Positions 8,263 to 17,489 of a stretch of DNA of 64,000 nucleotides are shown here, piece after piece (position 1 is the stretch's first letter; every line of letters begins with the position of its first letter). Below the pieces are notes generated by a model, which searched no databases, was not told the DNA's origin, and was given only the letters and a program-made list of their open reading frames with translations. A program made the position numbers and the translations under genes. The stretch is from Sphingopyxis panaciterrae (GTDB taxonomy: Bacteria > Pseudomonadota > Alphaproteobacteria > Sphingomonadales > Sphingomonadaceae), in the NCBI RefSeq assembly GCF_011762125.1, contig NZ_JAASQN010000001.1, positions 806,001 through 870,000 on the forward strand. Direction: 5' to 3'.

Positions 8263-9719
8263 ATCCGTGCGGCCAGCGCACCGAGTGTGCCGTGCGCGTC
8301 CATGGCCGCGAGCCAGCGGCTGACGCCGTCCTGCAAGCCCGGATGGCCGGCGAGATCGCCGAACAGCGGGCGGATCGAAAGCACTGCGGCCGGATCGCTT
8401 TCCGCCAGCGGACGAAGGACGTCAGCCATCGGATGACGGATCGCGATCGGCTGGCCCCGGTCGTCGCGGCCGCGCAGGCGGCGAATCCACGCCGCGAGCG
8501 CGAATTCGAGCAGGGGGGAGGCGAGGCCTTCGCCGATCCGGTCGCGCAGCGGATCGAGCAGATAGTTGAGCGGTGCGTCGGCGTTCACCCGCGCGGTGGT
8601 GTCGCGAAGATTGGGGTTGGCGAAGCGGTGCACGAGGTCATTCTGATAGGCGGCCAGGTCGATGCCCGGCGGCGGGCGCACCGTCGGCCCGGTCTCGCGG
8701 TCCATGAGCGCGGTCATATAGGCGCTGAGCCGTTCGTCGCGCATCGCTTCGTCGATCAGTGCATGGCTGGCGAGTTCGCCGGGGGCGGCGATCGCAAGGT
8801 GGCTCGCGTTCAGCAGACGGAGCTTCATCTGTTCGAAGGGGGTGACGTCGGCGGCAAATTCGACCCCGACCTCTTCCCACGCCGGCCGCCCCGACGGGAA
8901 GCGATCCTCGATCACCCATTGCCGGAAGCGTTCGGAAAAGACGGGGCAGGCGTCGGACAGGCCGAAGCGGGTTTCGAGCCATGCGAGGTCGTCCGGGCGG
9001 GTGACGGGGGTGATGCGGTCGACCATCGTATTGGGAACGCTGGCCCGGTCCTCGACCCAGCGGGCGAGCGCAGCGTCCTGCGCCTTGGCGAGGTCGAGCA
9101 GGGCGCGGCGCAGTACGTCGCCATTATGCTGGATATTGTCGCAGCTCAGGACGGTGAAGGGCGCCTGTCCGGCATCGCGGCGGCGGCGCAGGCCGTCTAA
9201 AATGATGCCGATCGCGCTCCGCGGTGCGGCGGGTTCGGCGAGGTCGTGGCGGATCAGCGGGTGGTCGAAGTTCAGCCGCTTGCTGCCGCTGTCGAGGCAA
9301 TAGCCGGCTTCGGTCACCGTCAGGCTGACGATCCGCGTCGCCGGATCGTCGATCGCCGCGCGCATTGCCGCGCGCTGGGATGGAGCGAAGATTGCCTGGA
9401 CGACCGATCCGATAATCGTCGCGCCGTCGGCTTCCGCGTCGCGTTCGACGAGCGTGTAGAGATGGTCCTGCGCCGCCAATGCTTCGCCGAGCGGCGCGTC
9501 GGCGGGCATCAGGCCGACGCCGGCAATGCCCCAGGCGAGGGCGTCGGCCCGCTTTTCCATCAGGTCATGCGTGTAGCGCGCCATATGCGCACGGTGGAAG
9601 CCGCCCATGCCGAGATGGACGATACCGCGGCGCAGCGCTGTACGGTCGAAATGCGGCCGGGCCACGGTGGGAGGAATATGGCCGAGATTTTTCCGGCTGG
9701 GCCTGACGGGCGTGGGCAT
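8259..9719 (-). CDS. Mannitol dehydrogenase / fructuronate reductase family protein
   Basis: A 486-residue polyol-specific long-chain dehydrogenase that reversibly reduces a keto sugar (fructose or fructuronate class) with NAD(P)H. The N-terminal Rossmann part shows IVHLGMGGFHRAHMA, and the catalytic signature KLRLLNASHLA contains the Lys, Asn and His of the family. The neighbouring ROK kinase of fructokinase type would fit a mannitol to fructose to fructose-6-phosphate route, but the exact substrate is not determined. Confidence 0.88.
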   Translation of the reverse strand: MPTPVRPSRKNLGHIPPTVARPHFDRTALRRGIVHLGMGGFHRAHMARYTHDLMEKRADALAWGIAGVGLMPADAPLGEALAAQDHLYTLVERDAEADGATIIGSVVQAIFAPSQRAAMRAAIDDPATRIVSLTVTEAGYCLDSGSKRLNFDHPLIRHDLAEPAAPRSAIGIILDGLRRRRDAGQAPFTVLSCDNIQHNGDVLRRALLDLAKAQDAALARWVEDRASVPNTMVDRITPVTRPDDLAWLETRFGLSDACPVFSERFRQWVIEDRFPSGRPAWEEVGVEFAADVTPFEQMKLRLLNASHLAIAAPGELASHALIDEAMRDERLSAYMTALMDRETGPTVRPPPGIDLAAYQNDLVHRFANPNLRDTTARVNADAPLNYLLDPLRDRIGEGLASPLLEFALAAWIRRLRGRDDRGQPIAIRHPMADVLRPLAESDPAAVLSIRPLFGDLAGHPGLQDGVSRWLAAMDAHGTLGALAARI

Positions 9720-9870
9720 CGCATCTTCTTTCGCTGCCGGGAATAGCCTGTCTTTCTACACGCTGCGCGGCGACATGCGCGGGGTCTGCGGGTCCGGCAC
9801 AGCGAAATTGCCGCGCGGCATCGTGCAATGCGCCTTTCCCTCCGCCGATCCGCTGCTAAGAAACGCGGCG

Positions 9871-10767
9871 ATGAGCATCACCATATCTGGCCGCCGCCTG
9901 GCGGGCGTCGAACTGGGCGGGACCAAGGCGATCGTCGTGGTCGCCGACGGCCTCGACATCGTCGAGCGCGTGACGATCCCGACCACGACGCCGGACGAGA
10001 CGTTGGGCCGCGCGATCGACGTGCTGGCCAAGTGGCAGTTCGATGCGATCGGCATCGGCAGCTTCGGACCGGTGCGGGTCAATCCGGGCGCCGCCGATTT
10101 CGGCACGATCCTCGATACGCCGAAGCCGGGCTGGCGCGGCGCGAAGGTGCTTGCGCCCTTTGCCGAGCGCTTCGACTGCCCGGTCGCGCTCGACACCGAC
10201 GTCAATGCGGCGGGCATGGCCGAAGCCGCGGTCGGCGCGGGGCGCGGTTGCCGGACGGTCGTCTATCTGACGGTCGGCACCGGCGTCGGCGCCGGCATCG
10301 TCGTCGATGGCCGGCCGGTGACGGGGCGATTGCACCCCGAACTCGGCCATCTGAGCCTGCGCCGTGCCGCCGGCGACGGCTTTGCCGGTTCCTGCCCCTT
10401 TCACCGCGATTGCATCGAAGGGCTGATCAGCGGGCCGGCGCTCGCGGCGCGATTTGGCGGAAATCCGGTGGATGTCGATCGTGCCGACACCAGATGGGAC
10501 ATGGTGGCGCAGGATTTCGCCGAGCTGTTCGCGATGCTGATGTTCACCCTGTCCCCCGAACGGATCGTCATCGGCGGCAGCGTCGCGCTAGGCCAACCCG
10601 ATGTCATGGCGCGCGCGACTGTCGCAGCGGCGGACCGCTTGACCGGCTATATCCCCGATTATGACGCGGCCGCACTGAAGCAGATCGTCGTTCCCCCGGC
10701 ACTGGGGCACGACGCCGGGCCGCTCGGGACGATCTTCCTGGCCGAAAGCGCCTTGCAATCGCGCTGA
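9871..10767 (+). CDS. ROK-family sugar kinase, fructokinase-like
   Basis: A 298-residue kinase with the N-terminal phosphate loop GVELGGTKAIVVV, the conserved GTGVGAGIVVDG segment, and a zinc-site region with HPELGHLSL and CPFHRDCIEGL. That cysteine/histidine pattern is typical of ROK fructokinases rather than the CxCGxxGCxE glucokinases. ATG 9871 begins the recognisable protein; the upstream in-frame extension is the shadow of the divergent gene. Expected reaction: ATP-dependent phosphorylation of a hexose, probably fructose. Confidence 0.85.
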   Translation: MSITISGRRLAGVELGGTKAIVVVADGLDIVERVTIPTTTPDETLGRAIDVLAKWQFDAIGIGSFGPVRVNPGAADFGTILDTPKPGWRGAKVLAPFAERFDCPVALDTDVNAAGMAEAAVGAGRGCRTVVYLTVGTGVGAGIVVDGRPVTGRLHPELGHLSLRRAAGDGFAGSCPFHRDCIEGLISGPALAARFGGNPVDVDRADTRWDMVAQDFAELFAMLMFTLSPERIVIGGSVALGQPDVMARATVAAADRLTGYIPDYDAAALKQIVVPPALGHDAGPLGTIFLAESALQSR

Positions 10768-10854
10768 CCGGGCGCCGGTCCGGGCACAGTTTTTCCGCCT
10801 GAGGGCACAGCCCTGGCGATGTCGCCGGACGCCATGCTGCGCTAGTCATCGATC

Positions 10855-12345
10855 ATGGCCAACGAGACTCCTTTTACACCGAACGTCATCGTCGATGGCG
10901 GCGCCGTTCGCGGCATCGCCGCTGACGGTATCGCCCGCTTCCTCGGCATAGCCTATGCCGCGCCGCCGCAGCGGTTCGCGCTGCCCCGGCAGCCCGACGC
11001 CTGGGAAGGCGTCCGCGATGCGGTCGAGCCCGGCCCCGCCGCCCCGCACCGCGTCGGCGCATTTCCGATGATCGACCCGACCCCGCTGATCGGCCACGGA
11101 TCCGACGGCGGCGATGGCGATTATCTGCGGCTCAACATCTGGGCGCCGCAGGATGCCGAGGATGCGCCGGTGATGGTTTTCATCCACGGCGGCGGTTTCG
11201 TCGTCGGCAGCAAGGATGCCCCGGTTCACGACGGATCGGCCTTCGCGCGGTCGGGGATCGTCTGCGTCGCGATCAATTACCGGTTGGGGATCGACGGTTT
11301 TCTGCCGGTGCCGGGGGCGCCGACCAATTTGGGGCTGCGCGACATGATCTTCGCGCTGGAGTGGGTGCAGCGGAATATCGCCGGGTTCGGCGGCAATGCG
11401 GGCAATGTCACGCTGTTCGGCGAAAGCGCGGGGGCGATGGCGATTGCCGACCTTGTTATTTCGCCTTTGACCGAAGGACTGTTCCGCCGCGCGATCATCC
11501 AGAGCGGGCATGGCGCGATGGTGCGCGAGATTGCGGTGGCGCAGCGGCTGGTGCGGAAACTGGCGAAGTTGCTGGGCGTTGCGCCCGATCTGGACGGGTT
11601 TCGCAGCGTTTCCGATGAGATGGCGATGGATGCGATCGAGAAGGTAGCCAAGCCGACGGCGCGGCTCGATTTGCGCGGCGCGGACGGGATCGAGCCGGTG
11701 TTCGGGATCAGCCGCTTCATTCCGGTCTATGGCGACGATGTGCTGCCCGAAAAGCCGATCGATGCGCTGCGCAAGGGGGCGGGGCGCAACGTCGAGATAT
11801 TGATCGGCAGCAATGCCGAGGAGATGAACCTCTATTTCGTGCCCAGCGGAGTGCGGCGCAAGATCGGCGGGCTGCTCGCGCGCTGGCTGCTCGGCAAGTC
11901 GCTGCCGCAGCCGGGCAAGGCGCTGCGCGCCTATGGCTTCAGGCAGAAGGGCGTGCGGCCAGGCGAGGCGATGACGCGCGCGATGACCGACCTCGTCTTT
12001 CGCTGGCCGGCGCGCCAATATGCCGAAGCGCATCAGGGCAAGACATGGATGTACGAGTTCGACTGGCGATCGCCTGCGTGCGGCGGCGAACTGGGGGCGT
12101 GTCACGGCATCGAGATGCCGTTCGTGTTCGACACGCTGGCCTGTGCGACCGGCCCGCGGGGGCTGGCGGGCGAGGCGCCGCCGCAGCTGCTGGCCGACCG
12201 GGTCCACGGCATCTGGGCGGGGTTCGCGCGCGACGGGGCATTGCCGTGGCCGCAGTTCGGATCGTTCCGGCAGGTGTTCCAACTCGCGCGCGGGCAGGCG
12301 GTGCATGAAAAGGTGATGCCCGCGGCGGCGTTTTTGCCGGAATAG
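10855..12345 (+). CDS. Type-B carboxylesterase
   Basis: A 496-residue alpha/beta hydrolase of the carboxylesterase/lipase family. The oxyanion segment HGGGFVVGS, the nucleophile elbow FGESAGAMA, the acidic residue in GSNAEEM and the catalytic histidine in ACHGIEMPFVF are visible in the right order. No signal peptide is seen, so it is probably cytoplasmic. Substrate is unknown; family members hydrolyse carboxylic esters and occasionally carbamates. It appears to be a single-gene unit. Confidence 0.88.
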   Translation: MANETPFTPNVIVDGGAVRGIAADGIARFLGIAYAAPPQRFALPRQPDAWEGVRDAVEPGPAAPHRVGAFPMIDPTPLIGHGSDGGDGDYLRLNIWAPQDAEDAPVMVFIHGGGFVVGSKDAPVHDGSAFARSGIVCVAINYRLGIDGFLPVPGAPTNLGLRDMIFALEWVQRNIAGFGGNAGNVTLFGESAGAMAIADLVISPLTEGLFRRAIIQSGHGAMVREIAVAQRLVRKLAKLLGVAPDLDGFRSVSDEMAMDAIEKVAKPTARLDLRGADGIEPVFGISRFIPVYGDDVLPEKPIDALRKGAGRNVEILIGSNAEEMNLYFVPSGVRRKIGGLLARWLLGKSLPQPGKALRAYGFRQKGVRPGEAMTRAMTDLVFRWPARQYAEAHQGKTWMYEFDWRSPACGGELGACHGIEMPFVFDTLACATGPRGLAGEAPPQLLADRVHGIWAGFARDGALPWPQFGSFRQVFQLARGQAVHEKVMPAAAFLPE

Positions 12346-12461
12346 GATCGGGATCTATCGTTTCCGTCATTTCTGCCTTGGCGGGAACGACGAGAGCAGA
12401 ATGAAGAATGGAGGCTTGGCCGAGCGCGGCAAAGCGCCTCTGCGGATCGGCATAGTTCAGA

Positions 12462-12496
12462 ACCTTTCATATAGGTTGAAAAGCTGTCAGATAGGT
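12462..12496. promoter_or_regulatory. Double operator upstream of the TonB receptor, shared with 17422-17459
   Basis: Two 15-bp boxes, ACCTTTCATATAGGT (12462-12476) and AGCTGTCAGATAGGT (12482-12496), begin 20 bases apart. The first is a dyad with ACCT and AGGT arms. Nearly the same pair precedes the AraC-GntR genes at 17422-17459. The GntR/FCD protein at 18242 is the most likely binder, making this a local regulon; that assignment is inferred. Confidence 0.6.
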
Positions 12497-12534
12497 ATCG
12501 GAAGCGGCGAGGACCGCACCTGAGGGGATGCCTG

Positions 12535-14706
12535 ATGACCAAGTTTCGATTTGCCGCCGTTTCGACCGCCGTGCTGGCGAGCCTGCTCGCCGTGCCGACG
12601 CTTGCACAGGACCTGCCCGCCGATACCGCCGCGAGCGACGACGGCGAGATGATCGTCGTTACCGCGCGCAAGCGCGACGAGACGCTGAACGATGTGCCGA
12701 TCGCGGTCACCGCGATCACCGGCGACACGCTGGTCGCGCGCGGGTTCAATTCGGTGCGCGAGGCGGCGGTGCTGTCGCCCGGCCTGAACATCAACAGCGA
12801 CGGCACCGGCCGTGCCTTCGTGTCGATCCGCGGCGTCGGCGTGACGCTGGTACAGTCGGTCCAGCCCGGCGTCGGCCTGTTCATCGACGGTGTTTACCAG
12901 CCGAACACCGCTTACCTCAACAATCCGCTGACCGACGTCGAACGCATCGAAGTGCTGCGCGGGCCACAGGGCACGCTGTACGGCAAGAATACGATGGGCG
13001 GCGCGATCAACGTCATCACGCGCCAGCCGGGCAATGATTTCGAAGTGCGCGCGAACGCAAGCTATGCCGGTCCCGACGATGCCTGGATGGTGTCGGGTTC
13101 GGTATCGGGGCCGATCGTCACCGACAAGGTTGCGCTGCGCGTCGCGGCGGCGCATCGCCAGCAGGACGGGTTTCTGACCAACACGGTCATCGGCGGCAAC
13201 GCCAATCCGCTCAACACCGACTCGATCAACGCCACGCTGCGCGTCACGCCGTCGGACGGCTTCGCGCTGACGATCAAGGGCTATTACGACAGTGTCAACG
13301 GCGTGAACGTCCCCTATTCGCGAGTCAGCGGGCCGCGCGATTATCGCCGCGACGTGCAGTTCAACACGCTCAACGAAGTGCGGTTCAAATATCGCGGCGT
13401 CAACGCCCGCGCCGAGGCCGACCTGGGTGGCGGATCGAAGCTGAGCGTCATCGGCGCCTATGACATGCGCAACGGCTTTACGCCCGACGGCGAGGGCGAT
13501 TTCGGCCCCGACAATATGGTGCGGACGATCGCGCGCGACAGCCTGCGCACGCTGACGCTCGAATCGCGGCTCGACAGCGACTGGTCGGATCAGTTTTCGA
13601 CGCTGTTCGGCGTTTTCTACAGCAACGAGATGACGCGCGCGCGCAGCCAGGATACGATCAACCTGATCCACCCGTTGCTCGGTCCGGTGAATATCGTGCG
13701 CAACACGACCGCGAAGAATATCGGCGAAACCTATGCCGCCTTCGGCACGGTCTTCTGGAAACCGAGCCTCGACTGGGAAGTGTCGCTGGGCCTGCGTTAT
13801 GATCATGAGGATCGCACCTCGCGCGGCACGGTGGATTCGGTCACGACCTCGATCCTCGGCGTCATGCCGGCGAGCAGCCGGACCGATGCGGCGCTGAAAT
13901 CGAGCGAGTGGCAGCCGAAGCTGAGCATCACGCGCAAATGGACGCCCGAGCTGATGACCTATGTCTCGGTCGCGCGGGGTTATCGCGGCGGCGGGTTCAA
14001 CGCCCCGACCGCGCCTGCGGCGGTGCGGACGTACAAGGGCGATTCGGCGTGGACGTACGAAGGCGGGATCAAATATGCGGCCCCGGCGGTCAGCCTGTCG
14101 GGCACCGTCTTCTACAGCGATTACAAGGATTATATCGGCCTCAACTCGATCGCCCCGGCGGTGGGCGGCGGGTTGGTCACCGTCGATCTCAACACCGGCG
14201 ATGTCGAAAGCTATGGTGTCGAGCTGGAAGCGATGGTGCGCCCCGTTTCGAACTGGACGCTGCGCAGCGGCCTGACGTGGATGCACGCGCGCATCACCGA
14301 CGACAGCGCCTATCGGTCGGTGACCGGGATGACGCTGTCGTCCGACCGGCTGACCTTCCAGCCCGACTGGACCGCCAGCTTTTCGAGCGATTACCGGATC
14401 GAGACCGGCGGCGACAGCGACGTGACCCTGAGCGCCGGGCTGGTCGGCAAGGGCAAGCGGCTTGCCGCGACGCTCAATCCGGCGACGCCGACCTTCCTCG
14501 ATAGCTATTGGCTGACCAATGCGTCGGTAGCCTATCGCACCGGGCCGGTCGAGGTGGCGCTGTTTGCGAACAACATCTTCGACACCGAATATTTCGAAAG
14601 CTATATCGAGAAGACGACGCTGGCGCTCGCCGGGCTGCCCGCCTCCGACCTCGGCATCACGGGCGACCGGCGCCGCTATGGCGTCCGCGCCAGCCTGAAG
14701 TTCTGA
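12535..14706 (+). CDS. TonB-dependent outer-membrane receptor
   Basis: A 723-residue receptor. A signal peptide covers about residues 1-25 (ending VPTLAQ), followed by a TonB-box-like segment EMIVVTARKRDE, a plug domain with VERIEVLRGPQGTLYGKN, and a beta-barrel ending in the aromatic-terminated GVRASLKF. It belongs to the large sphingomonad receptor group that imports organic substrates rather than only siderophores. The gene is followed after two bases by an FAD oxidase and then an MFS transporter, suggesting uptake and oxidation of one hydroxy acid-like substrate. Confidence 0.92.
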   Translation: MTKFRFAAVSTAVLASLLAVPTLAQDLPADTAASDDGEMIVVTARKRDETLNDVPIAVTAITGDTLVARGFNSVREAAVLSPGLNINSDGTGRAFVSIRGVGVTLVQSVQPGVGLFIDGVYQPNTAYLNNPLTDVERIEVLRGPQGTLYGKNTMGGAINVITRQPGNDFEVRANASYAGPDDAWMVSGSVSGPIVTDKVALRVAAAHRQQDGFLTNTVIGGNANPLNTDSINATLRVTPSDGFALTIKGYYDSVNGVNVPYSRVSGPRDYRRDVQFNTLNEVRFKYRGVNARAEADLGGGSKLSVIGAYDMRNGFTPDGEGDFGPDNMVRTIARDSLRTLTLESRLDSDWSDQFSTLFGVFYSNEMTRARSQDTINLIHPLLGPVNIVRNTTAKNIGETYAAFGTVFWKPSLDWEVSLGLRYDHEDRTSRGTVDSVTTSILGVMPASSRTDAALKSSEWQPKLSITRKWTPELMTYVSVARGYRGGGFNAPTAPAAVRTYKGDSAWTYEGGIKYAAPAVSLSGTVFYSDYKDYIGLNSIAPAVGGGLVTVDLNTGDVESYGVELEAMVRPVSNWTLRSGLTWMHARITDDSAYRSVTGMTLSSDRLTFQPDWTASFSSDYRIETGGDSDVTLSAGLVGKGKRLAATLNPATPTFLDSYWLTNASVAYRTGPVEVALFANNIFDTEYFESYIEKTTLALAGLPASDLGITGDRRRYGVRASLKF

Positions 14707-14708
14707 CC

Positions 14709-16112
14709 ATGGCGGGGACGGTGTCATCGGGGGAGCGCAAACCGCTCCCCGCCAGCCTGGTGGAGGCGCTGGAGGAGCGGTTCGGCGACCGTTTCCAGCG
14801 GGGCGAAGCGGTGCTCGGGCAGCATGGGGCCAGCGAAACCCATTTCGCAACGATGCTGCCCGACGCCGTCGTCTTTGCGCATTCGACCGAGGAGGTCGTT
14901 GCGCTGGTCCGGCTTTGCGGCGCCGCCGACATTCCGATCGTGCCGTTCGGCGCGGGCACCTCGATCGAGGGCAATGCGGCGCCGGTCCATGGCGGCATCT
15001 CGCTCGACATGAGCCGGATGGACGCGGTGCTGGCGGTCCATGCCGAGGATTTCGACTGCGTCGTCCAGCCGGGGGTGCGGCGCGAGGAACTCAATCAGCA
15101 TCTGCGCGACCAGGGGCTGTTCTTCCCGATTGATCCCGGCGCCAATGCGACGATCGGCGGCATGGCGTCGACGCGCGCGTCGGGGACCAATGCCGTGCGG
15201 TATGGCACGATGAAGGATGCGGTGCTGAGCCTCGAGGTGGTGACGCCGCAGGGCGAGGTGATCCGCACTGCGCGGCGGGCGCGCAAGTCGGCGGCGGGCT
15301 ATGACCTGACCCGGCTGTATGTCGGATCCGAAGGCACGCTGGGCATTATCACCGAGGTCACATTGCGGCTGCATCCGGTGCCCGACACGATTTCAGCGGC
15401 GGTATGCAGCTTCGAGACGCTGGGCGGCGCGGTCGATACGGTGGTGCAGTCGATCCAGTGCGCGGTGCCGCTGGCGCGCGTCGAAATCCTCGATACGAAG
15501 CAGATGATTGCGGTCAACCGCTGGTCGAAGCTTGATTATCCCGAGGCGCCGACGCTGTTTTTCGAATTCCACGGCAGCGCGGCCTATGTCGCCGAGCAGG
15601 TCGAGACGGTGAAAATGCTCGCCGAAGCCCATGGCGGCAGCGCGTTCAGCTGGTCGAACCGGCCGGAGGAGCGCTCGAAGCTGTGGCGCGCGCGGCACGA
15701 GGCCTATTATGCCGCGGTCAACATGCGCGCCGGCGCGATCGGCTGGGCGACCGACGTCTGCGTGCCGATGAGCCGGCTGGCCGAATGCATCGCCGAGACG
15801 CACGCCGACCTGGAGGGCGCGAGCGTCCCGGCGACGATCCTGGGGCATGTCGGCGACGGAAATTTCCATGTCATCTTTTCGATCGACCCCGACGCATCGG
15901 CGGAAATGGAGGAGGTCGAGGCGCTGAACGCGAAACTGGTCGAGCGCGCGCTGGCGATGGACGGCACCTGTACGGGCGAGCATGGTATCGGGCTGGGCAA
16001 GCAGGACTGGCTGGTCGCCGAACTGGGCGGCGCGGTCGAGCAGATGCGGCGGATCAAGCGCGCGTTCGATCCGCAGAATTTGCTCAACCCCGGCAAGATT
16101 TTCACATTGTGA
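14709..16112 (+). CDS. FAD-linked D-2-hydroxyacid dehydrogenase (D-lactate dehydrogenase, cytochrome type)
   Basis: A 467-residue flavoprotein of the GlcD/Dld class. The FAD-binding motif PFGAGTSIEGNA, the PGANATIGGMASTRASGTNA segment and the C-terminal metal/substrate motif GHVGDGNFHVIF with GEHGIGLGK are all present. Such enzymes oxidise D-lactate, glycolate or longer 2-hydroxy acids and pass electrons to the respiratory chain. ATG 14709 is chosen because the receptor ends two bases before it. Its stop overlaps the MFS start (TGATG). Confidence 0.87.
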   Translation: MAGTVSSGERKPLPASLVEALEERFGDRFQRGEAVLGQHGASETHFATMLPDAVVFAHSTEEVVALVRLCGAADIPIVPFGAGTSIEGNAAPVHGGISLDMSRMDAVLAVHAEDFDCVVQPGVRREELNQHLRDQGLFFPIDPGANATIGGMASTRASGTNAVRYGTMKDAVLSLEVVTPQGEVIRTARRARKSAAGYDLTRLYVGSEGTLGIITEVTLRLHPVPDTISAAVCSFETLGGAVDTVVQSIQCAVPLARVEILDTKQMIAVNRWSKLDYPEAPTLFFEFHGSAAYVAEQVETVKMLAEAHGGSAFSWSNRPEERSKLWRARHEAYYAAVNMRAGAIGWATDVCVPMSRLAECIAETHADLEGASVPATILGHVGDGNFHVIFSIDPDASAEMEEVEALNAKLVERALAMDGTCTGEHGIGLGKQDWLVAELGGAVEQMRRIKRAFDPQNLLNPGKIFTL

Positions 16113-17434
16113 TGGCGACGCTGGCCGAAAGACCGAGCGGCGAGGTGCGGCGGCTGACCGCGTCCGCGACGATGGTCCCCTTGCTGCTGCTGGCGCTGGT
16201 GACGACGATGGGTTTCACCGCGCTCGGCAGCTTCGGGACGATCCAGGAAAGCGCGAAGGCCGAACTGGGGCTGGGCGACGATGCGCTGGCGCTGATCCAG
16301 GGGCTTGGCGCCGCAGTGCCGATGGTGCTGTTTTCGGTGCCGATCGGTGTCCTCGTCGATCGCCGCAACCGGGTGCGGTTGACGATCGGGCTGGCGCTCT
16401 TGTGGACGCTCGGCACGCTGCTGACCGCTTTTGCGCCGAGCGCCGGGCTGCTGACGGCGGCGCGGATGCTGGTCGGGATCGGCTCGACCGGATCGCTGAC
16501 CGCCGCGCTGTCGCTGTGCGCCGATTTCTGCGCGCCCGAGCAACGCGGGCGCGCGATGCTGATCGTCAATCTGGGCAAGGCACTGGGGGTCGCGCTCGGC
16601 TTTGCGCTGACCGGCTGGCTGTTCGGCCTGCTGCCAGGGATCGGCGGGCCTTCGTGGTTCGCGGACCTTGCGCCATGGCGCAGCGCGCATGTGGTGCTCG
16701 CGGCAATCAGCGCGCTGTGCCTGCTGCCGCTGTTGATGCTGCGCGAGCCCGAACGCCGCGAGGTCGAAGCGGGCCCCGATGCGCCGTTTCGCATCGTCGC
16801 CGCCGAATTATGGGCGCGGCGCGCGTTTCTGGGGCCGCTGTTCGCGGGGCAGGTCGCGGTAGTGATGGCCGATGTCGCGGCGACGGTGTGGGTCGCCCCG
16901 GTGTTGTCGCGCGACTTCGGGTTGCAGCCGCAGGAGTTCGCCGGCTGGGTCGGCGCACTGATGTTCGGCACCGGGGTGGCGGGCGCGGTGCTCGGCGGAA
17001 TTTCGGCCGATATGGGGCAGAAGAGCCGTCGGCGCGGCGGGCTGCTTCTGGGCGCGGTCATCGCGGCAGGGGTGGGGATTCCCGCCGCGATGTTCCCGTT
17101 GATGCCGGGGGTCATCGGCTTCGCCGTGGCGCTGGGCATGCTGTCGCTGTGCGGCGCGGTGACGGGGCTGGTCGTGTCGGTCGCGCTGACCGTGTTCATT
17201 CCGAACGAATTGCGCGGGCTGTGCATCGGCGCCTTCATCGCGGTCGCCGGGCTGATCGGTTTCGGCCTTGCGCCGTGGCTCGTCACGCAGGTTAGCGCGC
17301 TGATGGGCAGCGAGGCGATGCTGGCCGAGGCACTGGCGCTGGTCGGGGTGACGGTAAGCGCGCTGTCCTTTTTCGCCTTCCTGCTCGCCATGCGCCGCGC
17401 ACCTGTCGCGGTCGCTGTAGAACCTGTCATATAG
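16112..17434 (+). CDS. MFS transporter
   Basis: A 440-residue major facilitator with about 12 hydrophobic segments (for example VPLLLLALVTTMGFTALG and LLLGAVIAAGVGIPAAMF) and the loop-2/3 motif GVLVDRRNRVR. ATG 16112 overlaps the dehydrogenase stop; a GTG three bases earlier is also in frame. Genomic position suggests it imports the substrate of the upstream FAD dehydrogenase. Its stop codon lies inside the first box of the regulatory pair at 17422-17459. Confidence 0.85.
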   Translation: MATLAERPSGEVRRLTASATMVPLLLLALVTTMGFTALGSFGTIQESAKAELGLGDDALALIQGLGAAVPMVLFSVPIGVLVDRRNRVRLTIGLALLWTLGTLLTAFAPSAGLLTAARMLVGIGSTGSLTAALSLCADFCAPEQRGRAMLIVNLGKALGVALGFALTGWLFGLLPGIGGPSWFADLAPWRSAHVVLAAISALCLLPLLMLREPERREVEAGPDAPFRIVAAELWARRAFLGPLFAGQVAVVMADVAATVWVAPVLSRDFGLQPQEFAGWVGALMFGTGVAGAVLGGISADMGQKSRRRGGLLLGAVIAAGVGIPAAMFPLMPGVIGFAVALGMLSLCGAVTGLVVSVALTVFIPNELRGLCIGAFIAVAGLIGFGLAPWLVTQVSALMGSEAMLAEALALVGVTVSALSFFAFLLAMRRAPVAVAVEPVI

Positions 17435-17459
17435 GTATTGCCAAAGCTGTCAGATAGGT
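17422..17459. promoter_or_regulatory. Double operator upstream of the AraC-GntR genes
   Basis: ACCTGTCATATAGGT (17422-17436) and AGCTGTCAGATAGGT (17445-17459) repeat the pair at 12462-12496, with 23 rather than 20 bases between box starts. The first box overlaps the MFS stop codon, so the duplication is unlikely to be coding. Autoregulation by the GntR protein is the simplest reading. Confidence 0.6.
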
Positions 17460-17489
17460 CTAGGAGCGAGATCCGGGAGACAGGCAATC

